In this document: positions 1 through 9,689 of the stretch, piece after piece
Numbering within the stretch: the stretch's first letter is position 1
Layout of the letters: each line of letters opens with the position of its first letter
Assembly: GCA_017461725.1 (NCBI GenBank)
Contig: JAFTXG010000018.1
Coordinates: 62,001 to 126,000 of the forward strand
DNA: 64,000 nucleotides
Reading direction: 5' to 3'
Origin: Lachnospiraceae bacterium
Lineage (GTDB): Bacteria; Bacillota; Clostridia; Lachnospirales; Lachnospiraceae
Notes under the pieces: generated by a model
What the model saw: the letters and a program-made list of their open reading frames with translations, nothing else
The model's database searches: none
What the model was told of the DNA's origin: nothing
Position numbers and translations under genes: made by a program

Positions 1-1
1 C

Positions 2-1357
2 TGGGATTTTTATCTGAGAATCCAGCAAAAGGGCGGACGCTACAGCATTTATCCGGGATTTTATGTGAACGAAGAGCAGCCGGAGGAGGATTTTAAGCTG
101 GAGTTCTTTGAACTCACCGGTGAGGACGCAAATTACTCCGGAATGGCCAGAAAATATCGGAAATACCGTATGGATCGCGGCGAGTTAACTCCGCTGGCGG
201 ACCGCATGGCGAGTAACCCTTACCTGGATTATTCCGTCAACTCCGCGATGATCCGCATTCGCTGCGGTTGGAAACCGGCGCCGCCTGAGGTGCTTCACCA
301 GAGTGTGGAAAATGAGCCGCCCATGTATGTGGCCTGTGATTTCGACCGGGTGAGTGACCTTTTGGACGAGTTAAAGTTCCAGGGTGTGGATAAAGCGGAA
401 GTTTGTCTGGTGGGCTGGAATGTGAAAGGACATGATGGAAGATGGCCTCAGGCGTTCCCCGTGTGTGAAGAACTGGGTGGTGAGGCGAAACTCAGAGCGC
501 TGATCCAAAAAGCACAGGGGATGGGTTATCAGATCATCTGTCATACGAACAGTACAGACCAGTATGAGATAGCAGATTGTTATGATGAGGAAAATACACG
601 CCGAAATAAAGCAATGGAGCCCATCAGCAACGCGTTTTGGAGTGGCGGGCAGATGTATGAGCTTTGTCCTCAGATCGGTTACGAGCAGGCACAGAAAATG
701 CTCCCGGAGGTGGCATCTCTTGGGTTTAAAGGATCACACTATATCGATGTGATCGGAGTAATTTATCCCAGACGATGCTACCATGAAAAGCACCCGGTTT
801 CCTTTCGCCAGTCCGTGGAGTATGCAAAGAAAATCTGCGCCATTGCGAGGGATGAGTTTGGAGGTATCTCCTCCGAGGGCGCTTACGATTACCTGGCACC
901 GGACCTGGACTACGGACTGTATATCAGCTTTAAACAGGGAGGCGAGGGCATATGTGATAAACCGATTCCGTTCTGGCAGATGGTTTACCATGGCATCGTG
1001 CTGAGTAATCCTTATGCCATGACAGTCAATGCCACATTTAAGGAGCCGGACAGCCTGTTGAAAATGCTGGAATATGGCGGACGCCCCACCTATTATTACT
1101 ATTCGGCATTCATGGGCAACGGTAAAAACTGGATGGGCAGTATAGATGCCCGCTGTGATGACGATAAGGAATTGAAGGAGTCGGTAGAAAAGATAAAGAA
1201 AGGCTATGATATCTACCGCTCCATGACTTCACTGCACACTGCCTATATGGAAAAGCATGAAGAGGTGGAAGAAAACGTCTTCGAGGTCACCTATTCCAAC
1301 GGTGCCGTGGTGCGGGTGGACTATAATAAAAAAAACTATGAGATAAAAGGGGAATGA
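2..1357 (+). CDS. DUF5696-like TIM-barrel protein, 3' part only
   Basis: The reading frame is already open at base 2, so only the last ~451 residues are present. The first in-frame GTG, at 65, has no convincing ribosome-binding site and is probably not the true start. The fragment looks like the C-terminal half of a glycoside-hydrolase-like (beta/alpha)8 protein: alternating strand and helix pattern, VCLVGWNVKG and IICHTNSTD strand ends, and an acidic SSEGAYD patch suited to a carbohydrate active site. Large proteins of this kind (DUF5696 class) commonly sit beside LplB/YtcP-type permeases in Firmicutes, which is the case here. I infer a role in handling the imported or exported glycan. Catalytic residues are not assigned, and the family call is from memory of similar proteins. 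Confidence 0.6.
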   Translation, partial: WDFYLRIQQKGGRYSIYPGFYVNEEQPEEDFKLEFFELTGEDANYSGMARKYRKYRMDRGELTPLADRMASNPYLDYSVNSAMIRIRCGWKPAPPEVLHQSVENEPPMYVACDFDRVSDLLDELKFQGVDKAEVCLVGWNVKGHDGRWPQAFPVCEELGGEAKLRALIQKAQGMGYQIICHTNSTDQYEIADCYDEENTRRNKAMEPISNAFWSGGQMYELCPQIGYEQAQKMLPEVASLGFKGSHYIDVIGVIYPRRCYHEKHPVSFRQSVEYAKKICAIARDEFGGISSEGAYDYLAPDLDYGLYISFKQGGEGICDKPIPFWQMVYHGIVLSNPYAMTVNATFKEPDSLLKMLEYGGRPTYYYYSAFMGNGKNWMGSIDARCDDDKELKESVEKIKKGYDIYRSMTSLHTAYMEKHEEVEENVFEVTYSNGAVVRVDYNKKNYEIKGE

Positions 1358-1485
1358 AAGTGATTTTTTTGTGGTGCGCTCAAATCGTACAAATACTGGA
1401 ATGTTTTGTCAGTGTTCAAGCTGACGTTGAGGTGCTATGATTAGTACGCAGAATGTGTTGGAGAAGAGGATGGATGCCCCTGCGT

Positions 1486-1518
1486 GATAATATTGTGCAC
1501 ATTTGTGTAAATATTATC
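1486..1518 (+). promoter_or_regulatory. Candidate regulated promoter for the ABC transporter operon
   Basis: A 9-bp perfect inverted repeat (GATAATATT at 1486-1494, AATATTATC at 1510-1518) brackets a weak promoter: AATATT (1489-1494), 17 nt, TATTAT (1512-1517). The word TAATATTGTGCAC (1488-1500) recurs exactly at 14812-14824 in front of another operon of the island with the same -35/-10 geometry. A poor -35 overlapped by a conserved motif suits an AraC-type activator. The rest of the 378-nt gap 1358-1735 holds no gene I can support, only AT-rich leader sequence. Confidence 0.5.
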
Positions 1519-1735
1519 TATTTACGGTTGGGGCATATTAAGTCTACAATTTATCTAGAATTTTTGGGTTGAACGTGGATCAACATATCAAGAATGTTAA
1601 AATATGGTAAAACACATTAGATTTTTTGTTGATATTGATCAAAAAGACGGAAAAATTCGGGAGCGATAGGGTTGACTTCTGATGTTGTGCGATGCACAGC
1701 GCTGAAAATAAAGACATGGAGGTTTAAGGAGGAAG

Positions 1736-2701
1736 ATGAAACAGAAACAAAATAGGTTTGTCACGCTGCTTCGGGAGATTTGGAAGGCGAAGTATCTATA
1801 TCTTTTGCTGATCCCTTTTCTTGCCTGGCTGATCATGTTTTCCTATGTGCCCATGAGCGGTGTCGTCCTTGCGTTCAAAAAGTTTAATGCAAGGCTTGGC
1901 ATTTGGGGAAGTGAGTGGATCGGTTTGAAGCATTTCCAGCGCATTTTTATCACTCCGGCGGCGGTTGAGGCCATAAAAAATACGATCACTCTGAGTTTGC
2001 AGCGTATTTTCTGGGAGTTCCCGGCACCTATCCTGATGGCACTCCTGATCACGGAGCTGAGAGGAGACAGACTGAAGAAGGTTTATCAGACCATCTTTAC
2101 CTTCCCTCACTTTATTTCTTGGGTTGTGGTATCACAGCTTTTGACGGTTCTGTTCTCAGATGCAGGTGGCGTAAATATGCTGCTTTCGTCGCTGGGGTTT
2201 GACAAGATTGCTTTCTTGGCTGACGGAGAGTTTTTTAAGAGCATGTTGTTTATCACAGCCAACTGGAAAGAGATGGGATGGGCGGCTATCGTGTATATGG
2301 CGGCCATCGCAGGTATCGATCCTACCCTTTATGAGGCGGCCAGCATCGACGGTGCCACCAGATTAAAACAGATTTGGCACATCACTCTGTCCTCCTTAAA
2401 GCCGATTATCGCTATTCAGTTTATCTTAAAAGTGGGCGGCATTATGAACGCAGGCTTCAGCCAGATCTTTAATATGCGTAATGCTGCAGTTAAAAGTGCG
2501 GTACAGATCATTGACTCCTATATCTATGACATTACCTTTGGTGCAAAACCAGATTACGGATTCTCCACTGCGGTCGGCTTGTTTAAATCGTTGATCAACT
2601 TCGCATTGTTGTTGTTTGCCAATTGGCTGGTGGGCCGTATGACCGGAGAGAAGATGTTCTCCTTTAAGAAAGAAAAGGTAAAGAAGGAGGTCATGAAGTA
2701 A
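1736..2701 (+). CDS. ABC sugar transporter permease, LplB/YteP type
   Basis: This 321-residue integral membrane protein is a permease of a carbohydrate ABC importer of the CUT1 class. It has about six hydrophobic segments, beginning near residue 20 (YLYLLLIPFLAWLIMF), and the cytoplasmic EAA loop YEAASIDGATRLKQIW that contacts the ATPase. The P-M-S-G-V near the first segment and the short N-terminus are typical of the LplB group, which carries oligosaccharides or complex sugars. The start follows AAGGAGG. The stop codon overlaps the ATG of the second permease by one base, so the two are translationally coupled. No ATPase gene lies nearby; related systems use a shared MsmX-type ATPase encoded elsewhere. 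Confidence 0.9.
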   Translation: MKQKQNRFVTLLREIWKAKYLYLLLIPFLAWLIMFSYVPMSGVVLAFKKFNARLGIWGSEWIGLKHFQRIFITPAAVEAIKNTITLSLQRIFWEFPAPILMALLITELRGDRLKKVYQTIFTFPHFISWVVVSQLLTVLFSDAGGVNMLLSSLGFDKIAFLADGEFFKSMLFITANWKEMGWAAIVYMAAIAGIDPTLYEAASIDGATRLKQIWHITLSSLKPIIAIQFILKVGGIMNAGFSQIFNMRNAAVKSAVQIIDSYIYDITFGAKPDYGFSTAVGLFKSLINFALLLFANWLVGRMTGEKMFSFKKEKVKKEVMK

Positions 2702-3606
2702 TGAGAAATCATCTGCAACCTAGAGTAAAAAACAAACATAAAAAGTGGACAGGCCTTGATCTTTTTACCTTTGTGGTGCTTACACTGGTGGTGATTGCTG
2801 TTTTGATTCCCTTCTGGAATGCCATCGTGATTTCCTTTACCACCAACAGTGCTTACGTTGATCAGCCGTTTTCTTTCTGGCCGAAGGAGTTTACCTGGGC
2901 TAACTATATCTTGTTGTTGGAAAATGCAGGGGGACTTCTGATTGGATATAAGAACACCATTATCATCTCTGTTATCGGTACGGTGGCAGGTATGCTGGTG
3001 ATGGTTATGGCAGCCTATGTTTTTTCCAGAGAGTTCCCCGGAAAGCGGTTTTTCTTCCTGGCAACCATCTTTACCATGTATTTTGGCGGTGGATTGATCC
3101 CAACTTATCTTAACCTGAAAAGTTTGGATCTGTTAAATACCCATGCAGGTGTGATCCTGCTTACCCTGTGCTCTGTTTACCATATCATTATTATGAAAAA
3201 CGGCTTTGAGAGCACACCGAAGGATCTACAGGAGGCGGCCATGATTGATGGCGCCACTGACATGACCATCTTCTGGAAGGTGATGCTTCCCCTGCAGAAG
3301 CCGTTGATCGCTACCTTCTCCCTGTTCACCTTTGTGGATCTGTGGAATGACTGGTACTGGCCTATGCTGATTTTGACGGACAATAAGAAGGTGGTTCTTC
3401 AGCTGTATCTCCGTACCATTATCAATTCAGTAAATTCAATGTTGGAAGGTATTAGCGTATCAGAGGATGCAGCTGCACTGGATGCCTTTGGCGCTGGTAT
3501 GCAGATGGCAGCGCTGCTGGTTGTTATTCTTCCGGTTATGTGTGTATATCCTTTCCTGCAGAAGTATTTTGTAAAGGGTATTATGGTTGGTAGTGTAAAA
3601 ATGTGA
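2701..3606 (+). CDS. ABC sugar transporter permease, YtcP/YesQ type
   Basis: This is the second permease (301 residues) of the importer. It has a first membrane segment at about residues 20-40 (FTFVVLTLVVIAVLIPFW), five further segments, and the EAA motif QEAAMIDGATDMTIFW. The C-terminus ends in the VKGIMVGSVKM-type tail usual for YtcP/YesQ relatives, so the gene is full length. It overlaps the upstream permease by one base. Together the pair should form the heterodimeric transmembrane channel fed by the lipoprotein encoded 78 nt downstream. Confidence 0.9.
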   Translation: MRNHLQPRVKNKHKKWTGLDLFTFVVLTLVVIAVLIPFWNAIVISFTTNSAYVDQPFSFWPKEFTWANYILLLENAGGLLIGYKNTIIISVIGTVAGMLVMVMAAYVFSREFPGKRFFFLATIFTMYFGGGLIPTYLNLKSLDLLNTHAGVILLTLCSVYHIIIMKNGFESTPKDLQEAAMIDGATDMTIFWKVMLPLQKPLIATFSLFTFVDLWNDWYWPMLILTDNKKVVLQLYLRTIINSVNSMLEGISVSEDAAALDAFGAGMQMAALLVVILPVMCVYPFLQKYFVKGIMVGSVKM

Positions 3607-3684
3607 TTGTTCACCGTAGAGCCACACAGACGGCTGGTACGGTTTGGATGATAAAAAGGGTATTATGAAAGGAGAAGTTTTAAC

Positions 3685-5328
3685 ATGAAGAAACTTTTAG
3701 CAATGCTTCTGGCACTGGTGATGGTTCTTTCTCTGGCTGCTTGTGGCGAGAAGACCACATCCACCGATGTACCTACTGATGCTCCCAAGCAGACCGAAGC
3801 CGACAAGGCGACGGATGCACCTCAGGAGACCGAGGCTCCCACCGAGGCTGACCCTTACGAGGAGCATATTGACTTTACAATGACTAATTTCTACAGTGTG
3901 TCTCAGGCAGCAAAAGGACACGATCTGGATGCGGATCCTGTTATCCAGTGGGTAGAGGATAAGTTCAACGTAACCATCGATGCATGGATGTGTGCTACCG
4001 ACACCAGCCAGACAGTACGTTTGTGGTGTAACAGTGGAACCATGCCTGATGTAATGGTTTGGTATGACTTGAAGCTCAATGAGCTTTATGACTATGCTGA
4101 TCAGGGGCTGATTCAGGGCCTCCCTGAGGACTGGGAAACCAGATGGCCCAATCTGGCGAAGATGGTTGCTGTGTCCGGCTATGCGGATATGGTTAAGGTT
4201 GACGGTATCACCTATGCTATTCCCCATGCTGCATTGGGTAATAATCTTCAGTTGGATGTGTCGGTTGCTCATGGTTCCCTTCACTTCAGAAAAGACTGGG
4301 CTAAGCAGGTTGGCATGGAAGATTTCGGTGCTGACGGCAGTGTATCTCTGTCCGAGTTGAAGGAGTATCTGGACAAGACAGAGGCGGCAGGTCTCAGTAA
4401 CGGTCAGCTGGGTGCGAATGCTTCTCTTGCATCTAATGCATTCTTGATTGCAAGTGGACTTGGAACCGAGAAATTTGTAAAGGGTGATAATGGATTTGAA
4501 TATCTGCCTGCATCTGAAGAATATGCAAATGTGGTTAAGATGCTTCAGGAGTGGGCTCAGGGCGGATATATGGATCCTGATTTTTATACCTTGGAAAAGA
4601 AGGACATCAAGACCGCTTACTACAACGGGAACTATGCAGCAATGTATATGGATGGTGGTATCGGAAATTATCAGGATGTGTTTGATAACGTTCTGACTAT
4701 CAATGGCTTTGAAAAGAACAACATGGAAGAGAGAGAGAAGCTGTATGATGTTTATGGCATTGCAGCTTGGGCGTCTGAGGATGGAGTAACACAGAGCCAG
4801 CAGAACTATAACTATTGGACCATGCACACCTTTGCTCCCGAGTGTGACGAGGCGACCATGATTCGTATTCTGGACATGATAGATTACTTCTGCACCAAGG
4901 AAGGACAGACTTTGGAGCGTGCCGGTATCCCCGGACAGGACTGGGAGTTTGATGCAGAGGGAAAAGTTATTTACCTGAACGAGGATATTGTTTCCGGCGA
5001 ATATCAGGTATCTCCTTCCCGTATGTTCAACGTTTGGGGTTACTGCGGAGATGACCTTGCGTATGTACCCGGTATCATCGGAAGATATGAGGCGGAGCAG
5101 GAAATGATCAAGTCCATCTATGCAGTTCGTATGGAAGGTAACATTATCCCTGTTTACGATGAGGTAAAGATGCTGAATACCGAATCGATGGCAAACTATT
5201 CGGTTGATTTGGATTCCAAGGTGGCTGAGATCATGACCAGTAATGTAGACGCTGTGGCTGAGTGGAACAAGTTCATCGAGGATAACAAGGCCCTGTGGCA
5301 GCCTGTTGTTGATGATCTGAATAAGTAA
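3685..5328 (+). CDS. ABC transporter solute-binding lipoprotein, LplA type
   Basis: This 547-residue extracellular substrate-binding protein is anchored by a lipidated cysteine: the signal peptide ends in the lipobox LSLAAC at residues ~16-21. A Thr/Glu/Pro/Asp-rich linker of about 30 residues follows, then the binding fold. The length exceeds that of ordinary CUT1 binding proteins (~420) and matches the LplA group that partners LplB/YtcP permeases. The start follows AAAGGAGAAG. It closes the transporter unit, with a strong hairpin terminator just downstream that would reduce read-through. The ligand cannot be read from sequence; the neighbouring keto-sugar enzymes suggest a glycoside. Confidence 0.9.
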   Translation: MKKLLAMLLALVMVLSLAACGEKTTSTDVPTDAPKQTEADKATDAPQETEAPTEADPYEEHIDFTMTNFYSVSQAAKGHDLDADPVIQWVEDKFNVTIDAWMCATDTSQTVRLWCNSGTMPDVMVWYDLKLNELYDYADQGLIQGLPEDWETRWPNLAKMVAVSGYADMVKVDGITYAIPHAALGNNLQLDVSVAHGSLHFRKDWAKQVGMEDFGADGSVSLSELKEYLDKTEAAGLSNGQLGANASLASNAFLIASGLGTEKFVKGDNGFEYLPASEEYANVVKMLQEWAQGGYMDPDFYTLEKKDIKTAYYNGNYAAMYMDGGIGNYQDVFDNVLTINGFEKNNMEEREKLYDVYGIAAWASEDGVTQSQQNYNYWTMHTFAPECDEATMIRILDMIDYFCTKEGQTLERAGIPGQDWEFDAEGKVIYLNEDIVSGEYQVSPSRMFNVWGYCGDDLAYVPGIIGRYEAEQEMIKSIYAVRMEGNIIPVYDEVKMLNTESMANYSVDLDSKVAEIMTSNVDAVAEWNKFIEDNKALWQPVVDDLNK

Positions 5329-5370
5329 TGTTAGCTACATATTCTGTGTTCTGAATTAACAGGATAAACA

Positions 5371-5408
5371 GAAGGGGCAAAGGGTGTCTGTGGCCTTTGC
5401 CCCTTTTA
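5371..5408 (+). terminator. Intrinsic terminator after the binding-protein gene
   Basis: AAGGGGCAAAGG (5372-5383) pairs perfectly with CCTTTGCCCCTT (5394-5405) around a 10-nt loop and is followed by a short T run. It probably lowers expression of the following enzyme genes relative to the transporter, because no strong new promoter is visible before 5447. Confidence 0.75.
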
Positions 5409-5446
5409 AAAATATCTGAGAAAAAAGGAAGAGGGGGAGTCGGAGA

Positions 5447-6910
5447 ATGGGTAAGAAATTAAGGTTGATGGCAATCCTGCTGGCGGTGTTCTTGTGTGCG
5501 GCCTGCGATAAAATGACAACAACCGGGGCAGAGGAGACGGTGGCAGAAACATCCACCGAAGAGGTGACGGAAGCACCCACCGGGGAAACGGTGAGAGAAA
5601 ACTGGAAGCTGGACGGACTGCCTGCTTACGAAGGCGACAATGTTCTGGGAAAAAATGTGTATAGCTGTGGTACGCTGCTCACCGAAACCGGCCAGAGAAA
5701 TCCCGATGGCTGTAAGATGCAGGTAGTGACGGAGACCGATGAGGAGGAAGTGGCGGCTTACGCCGCACTGCTTCAGGAGAACGGTTTTGAGCTGTTTAGC
5801 GATGAAATACAGGAAGAAAATCATTTTTACCGTTTTACATTTGGAGAGAAAAAAATATATCTGAGTTATATTGGCGCAAAGGAACGAGTGAATATTATCG
5901 TCGATGAGACCGGATTATTCCCGGAGGATATTTCCTATACATATGAACCGGCGGAGGGAGAGCGGACAGAGTTTTACTGTTACGGGATCAAGATGGATCC
6001 GGACGGCCTGGCCACCGGAAAAAATCCGGACAATCCGGACAATTACCCAAATAACGGCCAACTGATGGTGATTAAATGTGCGGATAACAGTGTGATCATC
6101 GTGGACGGAGCTAACGGTGTCCAGATGGAAGAGTTGGAACAGGAGGAATTTGATCAGTTTCTCCATCAGATTACCGGTACCGCAGAGGGGGAGAAAGTGC
6201 GGATATCAGCCTGGTATTTTACCCATTTTCATGCGGATCACTTTCACGGTGTGATGAAATTTTTGAAGAGCTACGGAGATTGTTATCAGGTGGAGCGGGT
6301 GATCTGCAATAAGCCGGATTACATAAACTGGAGTTTGAAGGAAACGAATCCCTTGAATTTGGCGGTTTTTTTTGCTTCCCTATACCCGGAGTGCCAGGAA
6401 ATCAAAATACATACCGGAGAGAAGGTGCAGATTGCCGATGTCACCCTCCATGTTCTGTATTGCCATGAGGACAATACCAGCAAAACTGCCAAAACATCTA
6501 TTGCAGATTTTAACGATACATCCACGGTTGTCCGTGTGAGCGATGCGAGTGGTATGAGTATGTTGATTCTGGGTGACATTAATATCAGCGGTGAGAAGAT
6601 ACTCTGCGCCCAATACTCGGAGAGCACATTAAAGAGTGACATCGTTCAGCAGGCACATCACAACTATAACTATCTGACCACCGTATATGATTATTCCGCG
6701 TCGACCTATGCCGTATTTACCCAGTCGGAGGGCGGTCTGGTCAAAAACATATCCAGCAAAAGGAATTCTGATTATGTGAAAGAGCGGTGCAAAGAGTGGT
6801 TCTGCTTAGGAAATGAGACGGTGGGCTTTGCTATGGCAGACGGGGGAGTAAAGGTGATTTATCAGGAAGACCTGATTTTTGATCCCCGAGTGTCAGAAAA
6901 CGTGAAATAA
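5447..6910 (+). CDS. Metallo-beta-lactamase-fold lipoprotein
   Basis: This 487-residue protein has an N-terminal signal peptide with lipobox (VFLCAAC, cysteine at about residue 20), an acidic Thr/Glu-rich linker to about residue 50, and a metallo-beta-lactamase fold from about residue 170. The zinc motif HFHADHFHG (H-x-H-x-D-H) is intact, and MLILGDIN and QQAHHNYN supply later metal ligands. It should therefore be a surface-anchored dinuclear metal hydrolase. The downstream gene encodes a second member without a signal peptide, so the two may act on the same kind of substrate outside and inside the cell. The substrate is unknown; an ester or lactone of a sugar derivative is only a guess. Confidence 0.75.
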   Translation: MGKKLRLMAILLAVFLCAACDKMTTTGAEETVAETSTEEVTEAPTGETVRENWKLDGLPAYEGDNVLGKNVYSCGTLLTETGQRNPDGCKMQVVTETDEEEVAAYAALLQENGFELFSDEIQEENHFYRFTFGEKKIYLSYIGAKERVNIIVDETGLFPEDISYTYEPAEGERTEFYCYGIKMDPDGLATGKNPDNPDNYPNNGQLMVIKCADNSVIIVDGANGVQMEELEQEEFDQFLHQITGTAEGEKVRISAWYFTHFHADHFHGVMKFLKSYGDCYQVERVICNKPDYINWSLKETNPLNLAVFFASLYPECQEIKIHTGEKVQIADVTLHVLYCHEDNTSKTAKTSIADFNDTSTVVRVSDASGMSMLILGDINISGEKILCAQYSESTLKSDIVQQAHHNYNYLTTVYDYSASTYAVFTQSEGGLVKNISSKRNSDYVKERCKEWFCLGNETVGFAMADGGVKVIYQEDLIFDPRVSENVK

Positions 6911-6931
6911 TCAGAGTGACACAGGAGTGAG

Positions 6932-8626
6932 ATGGGAATGGACAGTCTATTATTTTGCAGTCAGCTATATACAGATACGGAGGAACTTCAGTGCCGTCAC
7001 GGGGCGCGGCTTTTGCTGATCCGTGATGAGGAAGCTTCCGCGTTTTATGATCTTGGAAGGAAATTTTGTGATCTGGGGTATCAGTGTTTCGCTGAGCATC
7101 GTGAGGGCGATGTGCTGTTTGCTACCTATGTCATGGATGAGGAAACGCTGAATATTTCCTACACGCCCTTTGAACAGATGATCCGAGTGATCCGTGATGA
7201 GGGAACTGCACTGCCGCCTGACAGACAGATGGACAGTGGAAATTACAAGACCACTGACGCTATCGATGACGGTGTGAAGGTTGTCCCTCTGGTTACCCAG
7301 ATTCACCAGCGCTACTGGGAGCACGACTGCGGAATGACCTATCTGATCCGTCTGGGAGACGGACGGTTTGCGATCATTGACGGCGGTATGGCGGAAACGG
7401 GGGAAACGGAGCATTTGCTCAGTCTGTTGAGAGAGCAGAATGTGCTGGGCGGTGTGCCACGGATCGCGGTCTGGTTTTTTACCCACGCCCATATCGATCA
7501 CTTTAATGGTTTTGTAAAGCTGATGGAGTTGTACAGGGCAGAGGTAGAGTTAGAGAGTATCTGTTACTCCTGGCTGAATCCGGAGAAATCCAAGGGCTTC
7601 AGCAGGATGGAGACGTTTGAAGAAACAGTATCACGGCTCATGGAGGAAGAAAATCCGCCGAAGCTTATCCGGCCGAGGTCCGGACAGCGGTTCATTTATC
7701 CGGGAGTAGTGTTTGACGTGCTGTTTACCTGTGAGGATTTGTATCCGGCAGACGTTCCCAATTTGAACGACAGTTCCCTGGTAATGCGTATGACTGCCGG
7801 AGAACACCGTGTTTTCTGGGCGGCGGATATGCAGGGACAGGCCGCGGCATACATGGCCCAGAAATATCCGAAGGAGGTTTTGCAGTGCGATATTCTGCAG
7901 GTCCCGCACCACGGGTACTGGGGAGCTTCGGATGAGCTGTATGAGATGATCAATCCGGAGATACTTTTATGGCCCTGTCCGGGATTTCGCTATCCGGAGA
8001 TTTTGTACTGGGACTGCAATCACTTTTTCAGGGAGTCGCCAAATGTATGCTGTACTTATGTGGCGGGGATCGAGGAGACAACGCTGGATATGACAAGGCC
8101 TGTACCGGTGATCCTGCATTTTGAACAAAAGGGAGATATCCTCTACGAGGAGGATTTTCACGATACGGATGCCTATCGGGTGTTCTGGGATTGTATCCGG
8201 GGAAGAAGTCAGGTTTATTATAAATCCTATGCTCTCTCTTTTCCTGCTGATGGCGGCTGCCGGCTGAGCGCCGGGGAAGATATTTGTGTCTGTGAATGGG
8301 CCCATACCCTGCGTATGGAGAATGCGCCGGACTATCGGTTGGTGTTCAGTGGAACTGCGGAAGGTACCTGTGAGAAAGTGGGGCTTTTCTGGAATTATGA
8401 GACACCCAGAATCTGGGATGAGGAAAAGCTGTTGCGGATTCCGATGACAGAGGGGATATTTCAGGTGGAACTGATTGCTGATTCCAAAGCGGGGAAAGCA
8501 TGGCTTTTCTATAACGGCGAGCCGGCAGCGGAAGTGGAATATGTGCCGGAGAGGTGGCGAAGCATCTGCCTGGTCATGCAGAATGGGTCCATTGTAGTGG
8601 ATCATATTTTAATCACGAAACGTTAA
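6932..8626 (+). CDS. Cytoplasmic metallo-beta-lactamase-fold protein with C-terminal extension
   Basis: This 564-residue protein has no signal peptide. The metal motif THAHIDHFNG (H-x-H-x-D-H) lies near residue 188, with later ligands in VFWAADMQG and QVPHHGYWG. The fold fills roughly residues 120-380. The last ~150 residues are beta-rich and resemble a small sugar-binding or jelly-roll module, though I do not recognise a family. A ribosome-binding site (AGGAG) lies close to the first ATG; a second in-frame ATG at 6938 has better spacing. It sits 21 nt after the lipoprotein paralogue, so the two are one transcription unit. Its role in the island is unknown. Confidence 0.7.
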   Translation: MGMDSLLFCSQLYTDTEELQCRHGARLLLIRDEEASAFYDLGRKFCDLGYQCFAEHREGDVLFATYVMDEETLNISYTPFEQMIRVIRDEGTALPPDRQMDSGNYKTTDAIDDGVKVVPLVTQIHQRYWEHDCGMTYLIRLGDGRFAIIDGGMAETGETEHLLSLLREQNVLGGVPRIAVWFFTHAHIDHFNGFVKLMELYRAEVELESICYSWLNPEKSKGFSRMETFEETVSRLMEEENPPKLIRPRSGQRFIYPGVVFDVLFTCEDLYPADVPNLNDSSLVMRMTAGEHRVFWAADMQGQAAAYMAQKYPKEVLQCDILQVPHHGYWGASDELYEMINPEILLWPCPGFRYPEILYWDCNHFFRESPNVCCTYVAGIEETTLDMTRPVPVILHFEQKGDILYEEDFHDTDAYRVFWDCIRGRSQVYYKSYALSFPADGGCRLSAGEDICVCEWAHTLRMENAPDYRLVFSGTAEGTCEKVGLFWNYETPRIWDEEKLLRIPMTEGIFQVELIADSKAGKAWLFYNGEPAAEVEYVPERWRSICLVMQNGSIVVDHILITKR

Positions 8627-8678
8627 GGACAGCATAGTTGAGATAAATGTGACAGTCATGTTGTCAGGAAGGAAAACA

Positions 8679-9689
8679 ATGCGCTATTTAATATCACCGA
8701 ATAAAAAGCAGTATAAGGCAAATTTGCATTGCCACAGTACCCTGTCCGATGGTCGGAAGACCCCGCAGGAGTTAAAGGAGCTTTATTATGGCCATGGGTT
8801 TCAGATTTTAGCGATCACCGATCATGAATATGTAAAAAATCACAGTTCGATGAGTGAACCGGATTTTTTGATGCTTACCGGGTATGAAGCTCATGTTCGT
8901 CCGAATAGTGTGTTTGACCGCTTTGCTCCGGAGGTTCATTTGAATTTATTTGCCAGAAAGCCGGAGAACGAGACCCATATTTTAATTGACAGAAAATATG
9001 CAAAGTTCTATTCAGAAGAGGAGAGGGCTGCCGTTAAAACCTACGGTCCACTGAAAGAACGTGTATATAGCATCGAGTATGTCAATGAACTGATTCAGCT
9101 GGCGAAGGAGGCTGGATATCTGGTTAGTTACAACCATCCTTACTGGTCGATGGAATCCGAGGATACGATACTCTCTTATGATGGTTATTTCAGTATGGAG
9201 ATATGCAATTTCAGTTCCTGGGTCAGCAGTCATCAGGAGTATAATGGCCAGCTTTATGACAAGATGCTCCGTGCGGGAAAAAGAGTTTTCTGCCATGCCG
9301 CTGATGATGCTCATGGCATCAATCCCGTAGAGCATCCCAAAAACAAATTCTTTGGTGGTTTTACGATGATTCTGGCGGAGAAACTCACCTATGACAGTGT
9401 CATTGCAGCGATGGAAATGGGAGAAATGTATGCCTCTACAGGGCCGCTCTTTCATGAGATCTCGCTGGATGGCACAAAGCTTCACATCGAGTGTTCACCG
9501 GTGCGGTCGGTCCATGTGTATTTCGGCAGTAAGAACCCCAGGTATGAAATCGCAGAGCCTGGGCAGGCGCTGACCTGTGTGGATTTGGAAATTGATGAAA
9601 AAGCGCCCTATATCCGGGTTTCCATTTTTGATGAAGACGGAAAATCCGCCGATACCCGGGGATATTTCCGGGATGAGCTGGGACTTTAG
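8679..9689 (+). CDS. PHP-domain metal-dependent phosphoesterase family protein
   Basis: This 336-residue protein opens with the PHP signature ANLHCHSTLSDGRKTPQEL (H-x-H, then D-G) and continues with AITDHEYV, YNHPYWS and CHAADDAHG, which supply further His/Asp metal ligands. I chose the ATG at 8679 because AGGAAGG precedes it at good spacing; an upstream GTG at 8649 lacks one. PHP proteins are usually phosphoesterases with a trinuclear metal centre. In this island it could dephosphorylate or hydrolyse a sugar intermediate, which is inference. Its 3' end overlaps the convergent AraC gene by four bases. Confidence 0.75.
   Translation: MRYLISPNKKQYKANLHCHSTLSDGRKTPQELKELYYGHGFQILAITDHEYVKNHSSMSEPDFLMLTGYEAHVRPNSVFDRFAPEVHLNLFARKPENETHILIDRKYAKFYSEEERAAVKTYGPLKERVYSIEYVNELIQLAKEAGYLVSYNHPYWSMESEDTILSYDGYFSMEICNFSSWVSSHQEYNGQLYDKMLRAGKRVFCHAADDAHGINPVEHPKNKFFGGFTMILAEKLTYDSVIAAMEMGEMYASTGPLFHEISLDGTKLHIECSPVRSVHVYFGSKNPRYEIAEPGQALTCVDLEIDEKAPYIRVSIFDEDGKSADTRGYFRDELGL

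Noticed and set aside
3697..4827. A 376-codon open frame on the minus strand, opposite the binding-protein gene
   Set aside because: It has no ribosome-binding site, its translation is rich in I, H and C without a family pattern, and it lies wholly inside a well-supported lipoprotein gene. It is a shadow frame.
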